The notes under the pieces were generated by a model. The model searched no databases, was not told where the DNA came from, and saw only the letters and a list, made by a program, of their open reading frames with translations. This document shows, piece by piece, positions 1-9,101 of a stretch of 64,000 nt of DNA (position 1 is the first letter of the stretch; each line of letters opens with the position of its first letter). The DNA comes from Gammaproteobacteria bacterium (GTDB taxonomy: Bacteria; Pseudomonadota; Gammaproteobacteria; JAJFJF01), in contig JAJFJF010000003.1 of assembly GCA_021774255.1 (NCBI GenBank), forward strand, positions 38,337-102,336. The letters run 5' to 3'. Position numbers and translations under genes: made by a program.

Positions 1-60
1 GTTACTGCGTACACAGCTCATCGCGCAGTTCTAATTTTCTAAAATTCTCATTGACCCTAG

Positions 61-98
61 CACGCCTCTCTCCTTTAAGGGGAGAGGCGTGTTTTCTT
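61..98 (+). terminator. Rho-independent terminator of an upstream gene
   Basis: A 13-bp stem (61-73 pairs with 79-91, one G-T pair) closes a 5-nt loop and is followed by a T-rich run at 92-98. It would end a plus-strand gene lying left of the window. Its stem shares the CTCTCC/GGGGAGAG core seen in the dispersed repeats near 320 and 11470. Confidence 0.75.
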
Positions 99-140
99 TG
101 TATCCCTAGATAAGCGCTAGCTCAGTAATAATTTGCTGGC

Positions 141-289
141 AATGCCATGCTGCGGCGAGCTGTTTTCTGCGCCACGCTTGCCGCGCTGCGCTATCGCGAA
201 TCGGCGCAAAAACACTCCCCTCCGCCTGGCTGCGATCTTACTTAGGGGGTAACTGTCATGGCAGGTATAGCAAGCATTCATGGGAATAG
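141..289 (+). repeat. Dispersed intergenic repeat, copy A
   Basis: About 150 bp that recurs in inverted orientation at 11486-11635 with only a few substitutions and small indels. Both copies are followed, in element orientation, by a stretch ending in CCCTCTCCCC. No convincing reading frame spans it. It is probably a non-autonomous or extragenic repeat family rather than a gene. Apart from this repeat and the terminator at 61-98, the first 420 bases hold nothing I can name. Confidence 0.8.
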
Positions 290-421
290 TAGGTGTTTGC
301 TACCCCAAGAGTATTGCTCCCTCTCCCCTTCAAGGGGAAAGAGCTGGAAGAAGAATAAAACTCAAAATGAATTTGTAACTTATTGAAATAGCGATTCTTT
401 TTTTTATATCAATAATTAAAA

Positions 422-450
422 ACATACCCTCGAATGTTACACCATATATA
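422..450 (+). promoter_or_regulatory. Accessory-regulon promoter motif, site 1
   Basis: ACATAC at 422-427, 7 nt, TGTTAC at 435-440, ACCA, then TATATA at 445-450. The first and last hexamers are 17 nt apart. The block lies 43 nt before the ATG at 494 and shares exact spacing with six other sites in the window. Confidence 0.75.
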
Positions 451-493
451 CAGATAGAGTGTATCTTCCCCCGGTGACTCTATCCGAAAAACA

Positions 494-1690
494 ATGGAGA
501 AAACGCGTATCTACCTGAGGGGCTTAAAACAAGCCCTCTCTTTGCCGAAAGGCGCCAGCGAGGCCATCGAGGCGGCTTTTGGCACCACAACACCGACCAA
601 CTTTGAGAGCCCGCTACTGGCTGCGCTCCGTGCCGCGCAGACCCAACAACGCCCCTTCCTGCGGGGCAAGCTGATCTACCTGCTTGTGAGGGCGCGTGTG
701 CTTGCCCAAGAGCCGAAAAACACGGCCTTACTCAGCACCCTCCAGCATTTGCTGAGCGGACTTTCGCAAGCGCATGGCGACGTGACCAAAGCGACTGCAA
801 GCGATCTGCGCTGGTGGGTGCGATGCTGCATGGAAGCACAGGCCCCTCAGCAAGCTCGCCCGCCGCCTGCCGCGGCTGTGGTGCCGACACAAAGGCACCC
901 TGCCCAAGAACCTCCTCCTGCTCCGAGCCCAAAGCGCGAGGAAAAAGAGCGTGAGGCCCCCCAAGACGGCCAGAAGGATGGCAAGGAAGAAGAGAAGAAG
1001 CCCAAAGCCACACCAGCACCAAGTGCCCCTGCGGCCTCTCTCCCTCCTACCAAGAGCACCGCACAGGAGCAAGAAACGCTTCGGTCTGACATCCTCACCG
1101 TCGTGTGGGAAGATTACGTCCCGAAAGATGAGGAAGAGGAAGAGAAGAAGCCCAGGGCCTCTGCATCCAGCAAGACGGCGACGACGGCGCAAACAGAAAT
1201 CGATGAGAGCCACGCAATACTCACCTTTACCGAGTGGCTTGAACTCAAGACGCTGATGCAGAATGTGAAGATCAACATCCCTGCTGATTTCCAAACTGCT
1301 TTCGAGACCACACGTTATGTCAGCCCCCTACTCAGGCACACTCAAAGCATGGCGGCAATGCGGATCTGCGGTCCCACGATCTCCCGTGTACTGACCATGC
1401 TTAAAACGGTGGCTGAAAAAGTGGACGAAAGAGCACAAGAACGCGCCAAGACAGACACGCGTGATGCGCTCATGACCGACATCAAATTCACAGAAGAGGA
1501 GGAAGGATGGCTCACGCAAATCGCGACACTCAGCAACAAAGTGGTGCGACTAACGACTACTTCGGGCACCCAAGACTCTGTTGATGCAGGTGGAAGCTGC
1601 AGCACCGAAGCAACGCACAAACAAAGTGAAGCGAGTGGAAGCAAACTGCTTGCCAAGATCAGAAAACTCACAAAGACAGGCGGCAAGTGA
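494..1690 (+). CDS. Unknown Lys/Glu-rich protein, possible effector
   Basis: A 398-residue protein that I do not recognise. Residues 1-110 look helical and compact. Residues about 118-235 are low complexity, rich in Pro, Ala, Lys and Glu, with runs such as KEEEKKPKA and KDEEEEEKKP. Residues about 240-350 look folded and helical again. The C-terminus is basic. There is no signal peptide or membrane segment, so a cytosolic or type IV-secreted protein is possible; that is inference. The ATG has no Shine-Dalgarno sequence, but the shared accessory promoter lies just upstream. Lysine is mostly AAG, unlike nearby core genes, which hints at foreign origin. Several long antisense frames are by-products of its skewed composition. 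Confidence 0.7.
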   Translation: MEKTRIYLRGLKQALSLPKGASEAIEAAFGTTTPTNFESPLLAALRAAQTQQRPFLRGKLIYLLVRARVLAQEPKNTALLSTLQHLLSGLSQAHGDVTKATASDLRWWVRCCMEAQAPQQARPPPAAAVVPTQRHPAQEPPPAPSPKREEKEREAPQDGQKDGKEEEKKPKATPAPSAPAASLPPTKSTAQEQETLRSDILTVVWEDYVPKDEEEEEKKPRASASSKTATTAQTEIDESHAILTFTEWLELKTLMQNVKINIPADFQTAFETTRYVSPLLRHTQSMAAMRICGPTISRVLTMLKTVAEKVDERAQERAKTDTRDALMTDIKFTEEEEGWLTQIATLSNKVVRLTTTSGTQDSVDAGGSCSTEATHKQSEASGSKLLAKIRKLTKTGGK

Positions 1691-1865
1691 GCCTACTCAG
1701 GCCTAAACTTATTTACAAACCATTTTCTTTTATCAGCATGAGCCTTTTAAAAAACATCTCCATCAGGGGTCAGACACCTCTAATATAAAAATAGAAGAGC
1801 AGCCACAATCTACCCTCTACGAATGTTTTCTTTTTTCGCTTTTCTGTGTAGATCAACGCAAAAAA

Positions 1866-2783
1866 CTACGGACGAGAAGCTGCCCCTACCGCTGTTTTTT
1901 CATCACGTTTTTGCCCAGCCGGTCGGCGCAACACTAATACATTACCCAGCAGCACAATCAACAAACCAATAAACGTTGCCAGCGTCCAACTGAAGTCTTC
2001 AAAAAATGTTGATAACAATAGCGCCACAATAGGTGACACCACATTCACATAAGCTGCTTTTTCAGGACCGATGCGCCCTAGTAGTGTTAAGTAACAGCCA
2101 AACGCCACAATCGTGCCCAACAATGTCAGATACAGCAGCGAACTGACATACAGTAATGACATATCCCACGCAGGCGCCTGCCCGCTGAATAAAGCAAACA
2201 CCGCTATAAACAAGGCACCGTAACCCATTCCAAACGCATTGCTCTGCAATACCGGCAAGCCTCGCGATTGATTCCGCGCTGATAATAAATTACCAATCGA
2301 GGCAAGAAACGTTCCCAATACACACAATAAAAAGCCTTTGGTGTCAGCGTCCGTAAAATCAAAGCCGCCTAATTGCGAATTAAATATTAAATATAAACCC
2401 ATGATGCCCAGTAGTGCACCTAACGACACAGTGATGTTCACTGGGCGCCCAAAAAAGAGACGGCCATTGATAATATTCATGATGACCAGGCCACCATACA
2501 CCATTCCCACCAAACCACTGACTAACATTTCAGAACCAAGATAAAAAACGTAATAATTCATGCCAAACAAGAAAAAGGCTTGCATCATTATCATCAGATG
2601 TTGCTGCCACGTGAACAACAATGAGCGCTTTGTGACCACACAAAATAACAATAAGCACAACGCGGCAAGCCCAAAGCGATAGGCAATCGACCAGGCAACA
2701 GGCACCTCCCCCAACTGGAACTGAATTGCCAGCCAAGTCGAGCCCCAAATAGCGGCGGTGGTTAAATAAAAGAATGCGTTCAT
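1866..2783 (-). CDS. EamA/DMT-family transporter
   Basis: A 305-residue integral membrane protein with about ten hydrophobic helices arranged as two EamA halves (roughly residues 5-135 and 150-285). Each half begins with a typical segment; the first is AAIWGSTWLAIQFQLGEVP. Drug/metabolite transporters of this family export small metabolites or amino acids across the inner membrane, but the substrate cannot be told from sequence. The gene stands alone, transcribed away from the MoxR operon. The C-terminal tail RRPAGQKRDEKTAV is polar and probably cytoplasmic. Confidence 0.85.
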   Translation of the reverse strand: MNAFFYLTTAAIWGSTWLAIQFQLGEVPVAWSIAYRFGLAALCLLLFCVVTKRSLLFTWQQHLMIMMQAFFLFGMNYYVFYLGSEMLVSGLVGMVYGGLVIMNIINGRLFFGRPVNITVSLGALLGIMGLYLIFNSQLGGFDFTDADTKGFLLCVLGTFLASIGNLLSARNQSRGLPVLQSNAFGMGYGALFIAVFALFSGQAPAWDMSLLYVSSLLYLTLLGTIVAFGCYLTLLGRIGPEKAAYVNVVSPIVALLLSTFFEDFSWTLATFIGLLIVLLGNVLVLRRPAGQKRDEKTAVGAASRP

Positions 2784-2924
2784 GAATGCAACAATGTATC
2801 TTAAGTTTCATTGAAGTATACCATTTACAAGCTTCGCGGCTATTGTTATATTTTCTTGTAAACACAAGGATAATCCTCCCTCACCCTTTGAAGGGAAGCG
2901 GAAACTATTTTAAGGAGAACCACC

Positions 2925-3902
2925 ATTAATCCCGAACATCAACACACTTTCACCACGCTCAAAGCGCACTTAAATAACCGTATTATCGGGCAAGACCGGC
3001 TGATCACGCGCCTATTGGTTGCGCTGCTCTCCGATGGCCATCTACTTGTTGAAGGTGCCCCGGGCCTGGCCAAAACCACGGCCATCAAAGTGCTAGCGGA
3101 ATGCATTGAAGGCGATTTTCACCGCGTGCAATTTACACCGGATTTGCTGCCTGCCGATCTGACTGGCACCGAAATTTTTCGCCCACAAGATGGCAGTTTT
3201 TCTTTTCAAGAGGGGCCACTGTTTCATCATGTCTTGCTAGCCGATGAAATCAATCGCGCACCCGCCAAAGTACAATCTGCTTTGCTGGAAGCCATGGGCG
3301 AGCGCCAAATCACGGTAGGCCGCACCACGTATCCGCTGCCTGATTTATTTTTAGTGATGGCCACGCAAAACCCTATCGAACAAGAAGGCACTTATCCACT
3401 GCCCGAAGCGCAGCTTGATCGTTTTTTACTTTACACGCGCATTGATTACCCTGATGCGACTACCGAACAAGCCATTTTAAAACTCAATCGCGACGAAACG
3501 CTGAAAGGCGATGATAAACCGCTCACTGCATCCTCCCCGCTCATCTCACAGTCATTGTTATTTGCAGCACGACAAGAAATTTTACAACTCCACCTCTCCC
3601 CTGCGCTAGAGGAATATATTGTGCAGCTTGTCATGGCCACACGTGAACCTGAACGCTACAGTCAAGACTTAGCTCGCTGGATACGCTATGGCGCCAGCCC
3701 ACGCGGCACCATTGCACTTGATCGCTGCGCCCGCGCCCATGCCTGGTTAGCCGGCCGCGATTTTGTCTCACCCGAAGATATTCATGCCATGGCGCCTGAC
3801 GTATTGCGACACCGCATACTGCTCACGTTTGAAGGTGAAGCAGAAGGCATCACCAGCGAGCAAGTCATTGATGATGTGTTACAGCATGTCGCTGTGCCTT
3901 AA
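2925..3902 (+). CDS. moxR: MoxR-family AAA+ ATPase with apparent ATT start
   Basis: MoxR-type AAA+ chaperone ATPase. The Walker A motif GAPGLAKT lies near residues 44-51, with a Walker B LLADEIN and a sensor MATQNPIEQEGTYPLPEAQLDRF. It begins the operon encoding DUF58, DUF4381 and VWA proteins, the usual MoxR-Bat partners. The start needs comment: the reading frame is open upstream of any ATG/GTG/TTG that would keep the N-terminal IIGQDRLITRLL helix. A strong AGGAG at 2913-2917 is followed 7 nt later by ATT at 2925. Starting there gives 325 residues, normal for the family. A TTG at 3015 would delete the first 30 residues. Either ATT is used or the ATG has mutated. Confidence 0.88.
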   Translation: MNPEHQHTFTTLKAHLNNRIIGQDRLITRLLVALLSDGHLLVEGAPGLAKTTAIKVLAECIEGDFHRVQFTPDLLPADLTGTEIFRPQDGSFSFQEGPLFHHVLLADEINRAPAKVQSALLEAMGERQITVGRTTYPLPDLFLVMATQNPIEQEGTYPLPEAQLDRFLLYTRIDYPDATTEQAILKLNRDETLKGDDKPLTASSPLISQSLLFAARQEILQLHLSPALEEYIVQLVMATREPERYSQDLARWIRYGASPRGTIALDRCARAHAWLAGRDFVSPEDIHAMAPDVLRHRILLTFEGEAEGITSEQVIDDVLQHVAVP

Positions 3903-3921
3903 TGCTTCATCGAGCGTGTCT

Positions 3922-4833
3922 ATGACAGCGATAGCGCAAAAAGGGATCAACGTCACGGTTGATGAATTGATCCAACTTCGTTTTGATGCAGCCGCCTTAA
4001 GCACCCCCAAACAACGTGCGACCCGTCATGGTCTCGCCGGCCTTTATTTATCGAAATTTCATGGCCGCGGCATGACGTTTGCAGAAACACGTGCTTATCA
4101 ACCCGGTGATGACATTCGCACCATGGACTGGCGTGTCACCGCACGCACCGGCAAACCACACACGAAATTATTTCATGAAGAGCAAGAACGCCCGATCTTT
4201 TTTGTCGCCGACTTTGGGCCGTCTATGTTGTTTGGTACGCGTGTGGCCTTTAAATCGGTGATTGCGGCGAAAGCCACCGCGTTGCTCGCCTGGACAGCAC
4301 TGCAGCAAGGCGATCGCGTGGGCGCGCTGCTCTTTTCTGGCGCGCACCATCAAGCGCTACGGCCTGGCACAGGACAGCGACATGTGTTGCAACTACTGAA
4401 TAACTTGGCGCAAGCCACGCAAATTTCTTCTTCTCAAACCGACCCTGACGATCTGGCAAATGCATTAGCACGTTTACGCCACGTTGCCCGCCCCGGCAGT
4501 TTAATTTTTATTTTGAGTGATTTTCGCCATCTTAATCAAGAAGCCTGCCATTTTTTACGCTTATTATCACAACATAACGATGTGATGGCCGGTTTCATTT
4601 CAGACCCGCTCGAGCAGTGCTTGCCACCTCCCGGGGAATACCGTTTGACCGACGGCAAGCAATTTATGCAACTGGCCACGGGCAACCAAACGTTACGCAC
4701 GCAGTATCAACATGATTTTGAGCAACGCTTTGATGATTTTAAAAGCCAATGCCGCCGCGCGGGCGTCACTCATTTTCGTTTAGATACCGACAGGCCCATT
4801 GTGCCTGCTTTAAAAAAGGGTTTATACCGCTGA
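3922..4833 (+). CDS. DUF58 domain protein of the MoxR-Bat operon
   Basis: A 303-residue DUF58 protein with the family signature around residues 57-75 (AYQPGDDIRTMDWRVTART), followed by a VWA-like fold carrying FFVADFGPSM. These proteins accompany MoxR ATPases, and the family is linked to stress tolerance and cell-envelope function. The ATG at 3922 is chosen because upstream in-frame starts overlap moxR. The stop overlaps the start of the next gene (TGATG), so the two are probably translationally coupled. Confidence 0.85.
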   Translation: MTAIAQKGINVTVDELIQLRFDAAALSTPKQRATRHGLAGLYLSKFHGRGMTFAETRAYQPGDDIRTMDWRVTARTGKPHTKLFHEEQERPIFFVADFGPSMLFGTRVAFKSVIAAKATALLAWTALQQGDRVGALLFSGAHHQALRPGTGQRHVLQLLNNLAQATQISSSQTDPDDLANALARLRHVARPGSLIFILSDFRHLNQEACHFLRLLSQHNDVMAGFISDPLEQCLPPPGEYRLTDGKQFMQLATGNQTLRTQYQHDFEQRFDDFKSQCRRAGVTHFRLDTDRPIVPALKKGLYR

Positions 4834-5336
4834 TGGAATTTAACGACCCTTTATCCGCCTTGCGCGATATCCATTTGCCTGAACCGCCCGGTTTTTGGCC
4901 ACCGGCACCCGGTTGGTTTATCTTAATATTGCTCACCCTGGCTGTTGCCCTTTACGTTGCGTACTGGTGGCATCACCGCTATGGCAAACTGCGCCGACTG
5001 CAAAAACTCGCCTTGGCTGATCTCAATACTATCCAGCAACACTATGCTGAAACGCACGACGCGCAACAGGCCGCCGAACAACTCAATCAATTATTAAAAC
5101 GACTTGCCTTAAGTTTTTACCCGCGTACCGATGTCGCCAGCTTACAAGGCAGTGCTTGGTTAGACTTTCTATCCAGCCATGCCAAGGCAATCCATCAAGA
5201 AGCCGCACAAATACTCATCACCGCCCCTTATCAAAAACAAGTGAATACCGATGTAAACCCATTGTTTGACGCTGTCACGCAATGGATCAAACAATTAACA
5301 CCCGATCTGCAAAAAAGGAACCCGCATGGACAGTAG
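4833..5336 (+). CDS. DUF4381 membrane protein
   Basis: A 167-residue protein with one N-terminal membrane span (about residues 23-45, ending in WWHH) and a helical cytosolic part. The start PLSALRDIHLPEPPGFWPPAPGW is typical of the DUF4381 family, which lies between the DUF58 and VWA genes in MoxR operons. The ATG overlaps the preceding stop, and the 3' end overlaps batA by 11 nt. Its role is not established; operon membership points to the Bat complex. Confidence 0.85.
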   Translation: MEFNDPLSALRDIHLPEPPGFWPPAPGWFILILLTLAVALYVAYWWHHRYGKLRRLQKLALADLNTIQQHYAETHDAQQAAEQLNQLLKRLALSFYPRTDVASLQGSAWLDFLSSHAKAIHQEAAQILITAPYQKQVNTDVNPLFDAVTQWIKQLTPDLQKRNPHGQ

Positions 5337-6315
5337 CCAACTCAGCTTTGCCTGGCCATGGCTTTTCCTGTTACTGCCGCTCCCTTTGCTGGCACGCTAC
5401 CTCCTGCCCCCTCTGCAGCAAGCCACGGCGGCATTAACCGTGCCTTTTTTTGAAGAATTAAAAGCGCGCCAAGCCACCGAGCAAACACGCCGCACCATGC
5501 ACGTGACTTGGCTTGCCCTGTTTGCCTGGCTATTGTTGGTCACCGCCACTGCAGGGCCAACCTGGTATGGCGACCCCATTGAAATCCCCACCAGCGGGCG
5601 CAATGTCATGCTTGCGGTTGATCTGTCGGGCAGTATGGCCATTGAAGATCTGACCTGGGAAGGCCAGCCCGTTGATCGCTTGGTCGTCGTAAAACACGTT
5701 CTGAATGATTTTATTGCACGTCGCCAGGGCGACCGCCTTGGGCTCATTCTCTTTGGCACGCACGCTTATCTGCAAACCCCGCTCACTTACGATTTAGACA
5801 CCGTGCAAGCGATGATGGATGAATCTGAAATTGCATTGCCCGGCCCACAAACCGCGATTGGCGATACCATCGGGCTTGCCATTAAACGCCTGCAAGATTT
5901 AGAAGAAGAAAGTCGCGTGTTAATTTTACTGACCGATGGCGCCAATAACTCGGGTGTCACTGAGCCCATTCAAGCCGCAAAATTAGCCGCCCTTAAAAAT
6001 ATTCGCATCCATACCATTGGGCTAGGCGCTGATCAAATGGTCGTACCTGGTTTATTTGGTTCACGCGTTGTGAACCCTTCTTATGATATTGACGAACAAG
6101 CGCTGCAAGATATTGCGGATATCACAGGCGGCGAATATTTTCGTGCAAAAGACAGTGACAGCTTAGAAAGAATTTACACACTCATCGACGAGTTAGAACC
6201 AGTGGAATCCGACCCCGACATTTACCGCCCGGTCACCGAGCTTTACCCTTGGCCATTGGCTGCCGCATTGCTGCTCAGTCTATTGCTGCTGTGGCAGAGG
6301 GCCCGTCATGTTTGA
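5326..6315 (+). CDS. batA: BatA-like VWA membrane protein
   Basis: A 329-residue protein with two N-terminal membrane helices (about 8-27 and 58-76), a von Willebrand A domain (about 92-285) and a C-terminal helix (about 307-325). The metal-binding MIDAS motif DLSGS is intact at D99-S103, and LLTDGANNSG supplies a later loop. BatA-type proteins sit in the inner membrane with the VWA domain in the periplasm and act with MoxR in aerotolerance or envelope maintenance. It overlaps batB by 8 nt. Confidence 0.88.
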   Translation: MDSSQLSFAWPWLFLLLPLPLLARYLLPPLQQATAALTVPFFEELKARQATEQTRRTMHVTWLALFAWLLLVTATAGPTWYGDPIEIPTSGRNVMLAVDLSGSMAIEDLTWEGQPVDRLVVVKHVLNDFIARRQGDRLGLILFGTHAYLQTPLTYDLDTVQAMMDESEIALPGPQTAIGDTIGLAIKRLQDLEEESRVLILLTDGANNSGVTEPIQAAKLAALKNIRIHTIGLGADQMVVPGLFGSRVVNPSYDIDEQALQDIADITGGEYFRAKDSDSLERIYTLIDELEPVESDPDIYRPVTELYPWPLAAALLLSLLLLWQRARHV

Positions 6316-8134
6316 TTTTCCTTTCCATTTTATTCGCCCCTACTGGTTATGGTTATTGATACCGCTTAGCTTTACCCTGTGGTATTTTTTAAAACGCCAA
6401 GCGCAAGGGCAATGGGATAGAGCCTGCGATGCACATTTATTACCGAATTTACTGAATGCACCATCACTTAAAACACGCTATCACGCGATAACGCTTGCCT
6501 TGTGTGCATTGCTGACCACACTTGCCTTAGCGGGGCCCAGCCTGTCACAGCAAGCCCAACCGGTGTTGCGCTCGCTAGACGCGCGCGTGATGATTTTAAA
6601 TTTATCCCCCAGTATGAATAGCACTGATGTCGCTCCCTCGCGCCTGACACGTGCCAAACATAAATTACGCGATGCCTTGACCATGAGCGGCGAAGGCCAA
6701 ACGGGGCTCATCGTGTATTCCGGCGGTGCTTATGTCGTTTCACCACTCACACAAGATGCTGACACGATTAACGCCATGGTGCCCGTATTGGAAAGCAATT
6801 TAATGCCCGCCCCGATGCCACAGGGTGAAAATTTACACTTAGCACTGGAAAAAGCGGCCGACATTATGCGTCAAGGCAATGCCACACAAGGTGATATTTT
6901 ATTGATCACCGATTTTGCAGCCGATCAACGCGCCTTGCAAGCGGCTGAAAAAATCAAAAATGCAGGCTACCGTTTATCGGTATTAGGGGTAGGCACACAG
7001 GAAGGCGCACCTATTCCGCTCCCAGACGGCGGCTTTTTTAACGATCGCGCAGGCAATATTTTACTGTCACAACTAAATGCCAATAAGCTACGTGCACTCG
7101 CACGCACGGGTGGAGGCCGTTATGCTGATTTGCGCGCTGACAATCGTGACTTAGAACAACTTATCAAGCCAAACACCGCGCAAGCACTAGCAGAAACTGA
7201 TACCGAGACTTTTTTATGGCGTGACCAAGGTCGGTATCTATTATTACTGCTCTTACCGATTGCCTTACTGGCTTTTAGGCGTGGCGCGTTGCTCAGTGTG
7301 TGTTTGATTTGTTTTTTCTCGCCGTCACTTTACGCCATGACGTGGCAAGACTTATGGCAACGCCCTGATCAACAAGGGATGCGCTCACTAGAGAAAGGTG
7401 ATGCCGCGCAAGCAGCTGATCGTTTTCACGATCCAAATTGGCAGGGCGCGGCACATTATCGTGCTGAGCAATATGAAGAAGCGCTCGAGGCTTTTAACCA
7501 ATCTGATGACATCGAGGCACTTTATAATCAAGGTAACACGCTGGCACAACTAGGGGAATTTGAACAAGCTTTGGCCGCTTATGAACAGGTGCTTGCACTT
7601 GATCCTCATCATCTTGATGCACAATGGAATCATGAGGTCATTGAAGATCTGCTTGAGGACCAGCCTCCACCCGACAGTGATAGCGAGTCAGACAGCAGCG
7701 ATGCTGCGCCCGATGAAAACCAAGATACCGATGCGGATCCAGATAACGACGGTAGCAGTGATAATGAACAAGGCGAAGGCGACGAAAGCCCACAAGACTC
7801 CCCCCCTTCTGAAGGGGATGATCCCGGTGACAGCGATCAGGATAATAGCGACGGCAATGAAGGTGACGAAGAAGCGCCTCCTGAAACTAGCCCTGAACAA
7901 GACTCACAAAACGCCGATACATCAGGTGACGATGATAGCCAAGCAGACGCTTCACCCGATACTAATGAAATGGAGCAGCCCGCTGATATTGACCCACAAG
8001 CCGCCTGGGATGGCGATCCTGAACTTTCACCTGAAGAACAGCAAGCACTGGAACAATGGTTGCGCCAAGTGCCTGACGATCCAGGCGGCTTATTACGCCG
8101 TAAATTCCAACGACAATACGAACAAAGCCTGTGA
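6308..8134 (+). CDS. batB: BatB-like VWA protein fused to TPR and acidic tail
   Basis: A 608-residue fusion. It has N-terminal membrane helices (about 10-28 and 60-76), a VWA domain (about 90-290), a further hydrophobic segment (about 305-340), TPR repeats (about 375-445, for example ALYNQGNTLAQLGEFEQALAAYEQVLALDP) and a long Asp/Glu/Ser-rich stretch (about 455-560). The TPR part corresponds to BatC, so this is a BatB-BatC fusion. The MIDAS position reads NLSPS at 98-102 rather than DxSxS, so metal binding may be altered, unlike in BatA. The last bases overlap GTG 8131, an alternative start of the next gene. Confidence 0.87.
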   Translation: MFDFPFHFIRPYWLWLLIPLSFTLWYFLKRQAQGQWDRACDAHLLPNLLNAPSLKTRYHAITLALCALLTTLALAGPSLSQQAQPVLRSLDARVMILNLSPSMNSTDVAPSRLTRAKHKLRDALTMSGEGQTGLIVYSGGAYVVSPLTQDADTINAMVPVLESNLMPAPMPQGENLHLALEKAADIMRQGNATQGDILLITDFAADQRALQAAEKIKNAGYRLSVLGVGTQEGAPIPLPDGGFFNDRAGNILLSQLNANKLRALARTGGGRYADLRADNRDLEQLIKPNTAQALAETDTETFLWRDQGRYLLLLLLPIALLAFRRGALLSVCLICFFSPSLYAMTWQDLWQRPDQQGMRSLEKGDAAQAADRFHDPNWQGAAHYRAEQYEEALEAFNQSDDIEALYNQGNTLAQLGEFEQALAAYEQVLALDPHHLDAQWNHEVIEDLLEDQPPPDSDSESDSSDAAPDENQDTDADPDNDGSSDNEQGEGDESPQDSPPSEGDDPGDSDQDNSDGNEGDEEAPPETSPEQDSQNADTSGDDDSQADASPDTNEMEQPADIDPQAAWDGDPELSPEEQQALEQWLRQVPDDPGGLLRRKFQRQYEQSL

Positions 8135-8145
8135 TCGCATTTACC

Positions 8146-9025
8146 ATGCTAAAAAAAACGCTTTTACTCAGCACACTCACTCTCATCCTATTAGCCCGCC
8201 AGGCAGTTGCCCTCACTGATGAAATACCGAATAAACCCGGTTCAGACGCTGAAACCTACGTGCGCACACCCTACACACTCAACGACATGGGGTATTTTCG
8301 CACCCAAGATGTGTACCCCGATCCGAAAGGCGAGCTCAATGTTATCGTCTCGCCTGAATATGACCAATCAGATGATGCTGGCGATTTTTCTTTACCGCTC
8401 TCACTGGAATATGGGATCACCGATCACTGGCTTGCCAGTATCGCTTTTGAAATCTATCGCGGGCATTACCCTGACTCTGGAAGCGACGCGCACGGCACAG
8501 GCGACATTGATATCTTCACCAAATACAGTTTTCTTTATATCAATGATTCTTTTACAAGTGCAGCGCTCACGTTCAATCTGCACATCCCCACGGGCGATAT
8601 TGACAGAGGCCTCACCGATGGGTTCTTGCGTTTTGAGCCTTCTGTGCTCGTCGCACACGACTTTCCCATGCGCCACTGGGTAAATCAAGTATTCGGTGAA
8701 TGGGGCATTCGTTTTGTTGATCGCATTAAAAACCACCCTGATCCAGATGACGACGATCCTGCTGCACACATCTTCGTGTTCAATGCCGGTTATGTACTGC
8801 GCACGGCACGCGTGAATTATCTGGCTGAAATCAATTGGCGCAAACGAATGGAATAACAATGGCAACGATAATGAGCTGTACATTACACCGGGGCTTTTTT
8901 TCAGTGCAACCATGGCGCTTGAAATAGGGGGCGCTGTCTCCGTCGGACTTACAGAGGATGCCGACACCTTCCGCCTGCTCACGCAGTTTATTTATGCCTT
9001 TGAACTTTTTGAGAGCCCAGCATAG
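8146..9025 (+). pseudogene. Frameshifted outer-membrane beta-barrel-like protein
   Basis: The frame opens with a signal peptide (MLKKTLLLSTLTLILLARQ...) and continues with alternating aromatic and polar strands typical of an outer-membrane barrel (SLPLSLEYGITDHWLASIAFEIY, SAALTFNLHIPTG). It stops at 8854-8856. Around 8842-8847 a +1 shift (one extra A, or two missing bases) gives a continuation reading EWNNNGNDNELYITPGLFF and ending ALEIGGAVSVGL...FIYAFELFESPA at 9025. The joined protein would be about 290 residues, with the last strands restored. It is either a real mutation or a sequencing error. It lies in the moxR-bat operon; GTG 8131 is an alternative start. No barrel function is assigned. 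Confidence 0.7.
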
Positions 9026-9101
9026 CGGGCCTCAAACTGAGAGCTTGTTTCAGGCTCTATTAGCATTGCTTCGGAATACCCGATAGCGGTATGCTATTAA
9101 C

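Noticed and set aside
728..1294. Long minus-strand frames opposite the Lys/Glu-rich protein
   Set aside because: They are rich in Arg, Leu, Phe and Cys as expected from the complement of GAG/AAG-rich DNA; no start signal or family match.
7560..8219. A 219-codon frame overlapping the end of batB in another frame
   Set aside because: It is basic and repetitive because of the GAT/GAC-rich acidic tail of batB; no independent evidence.
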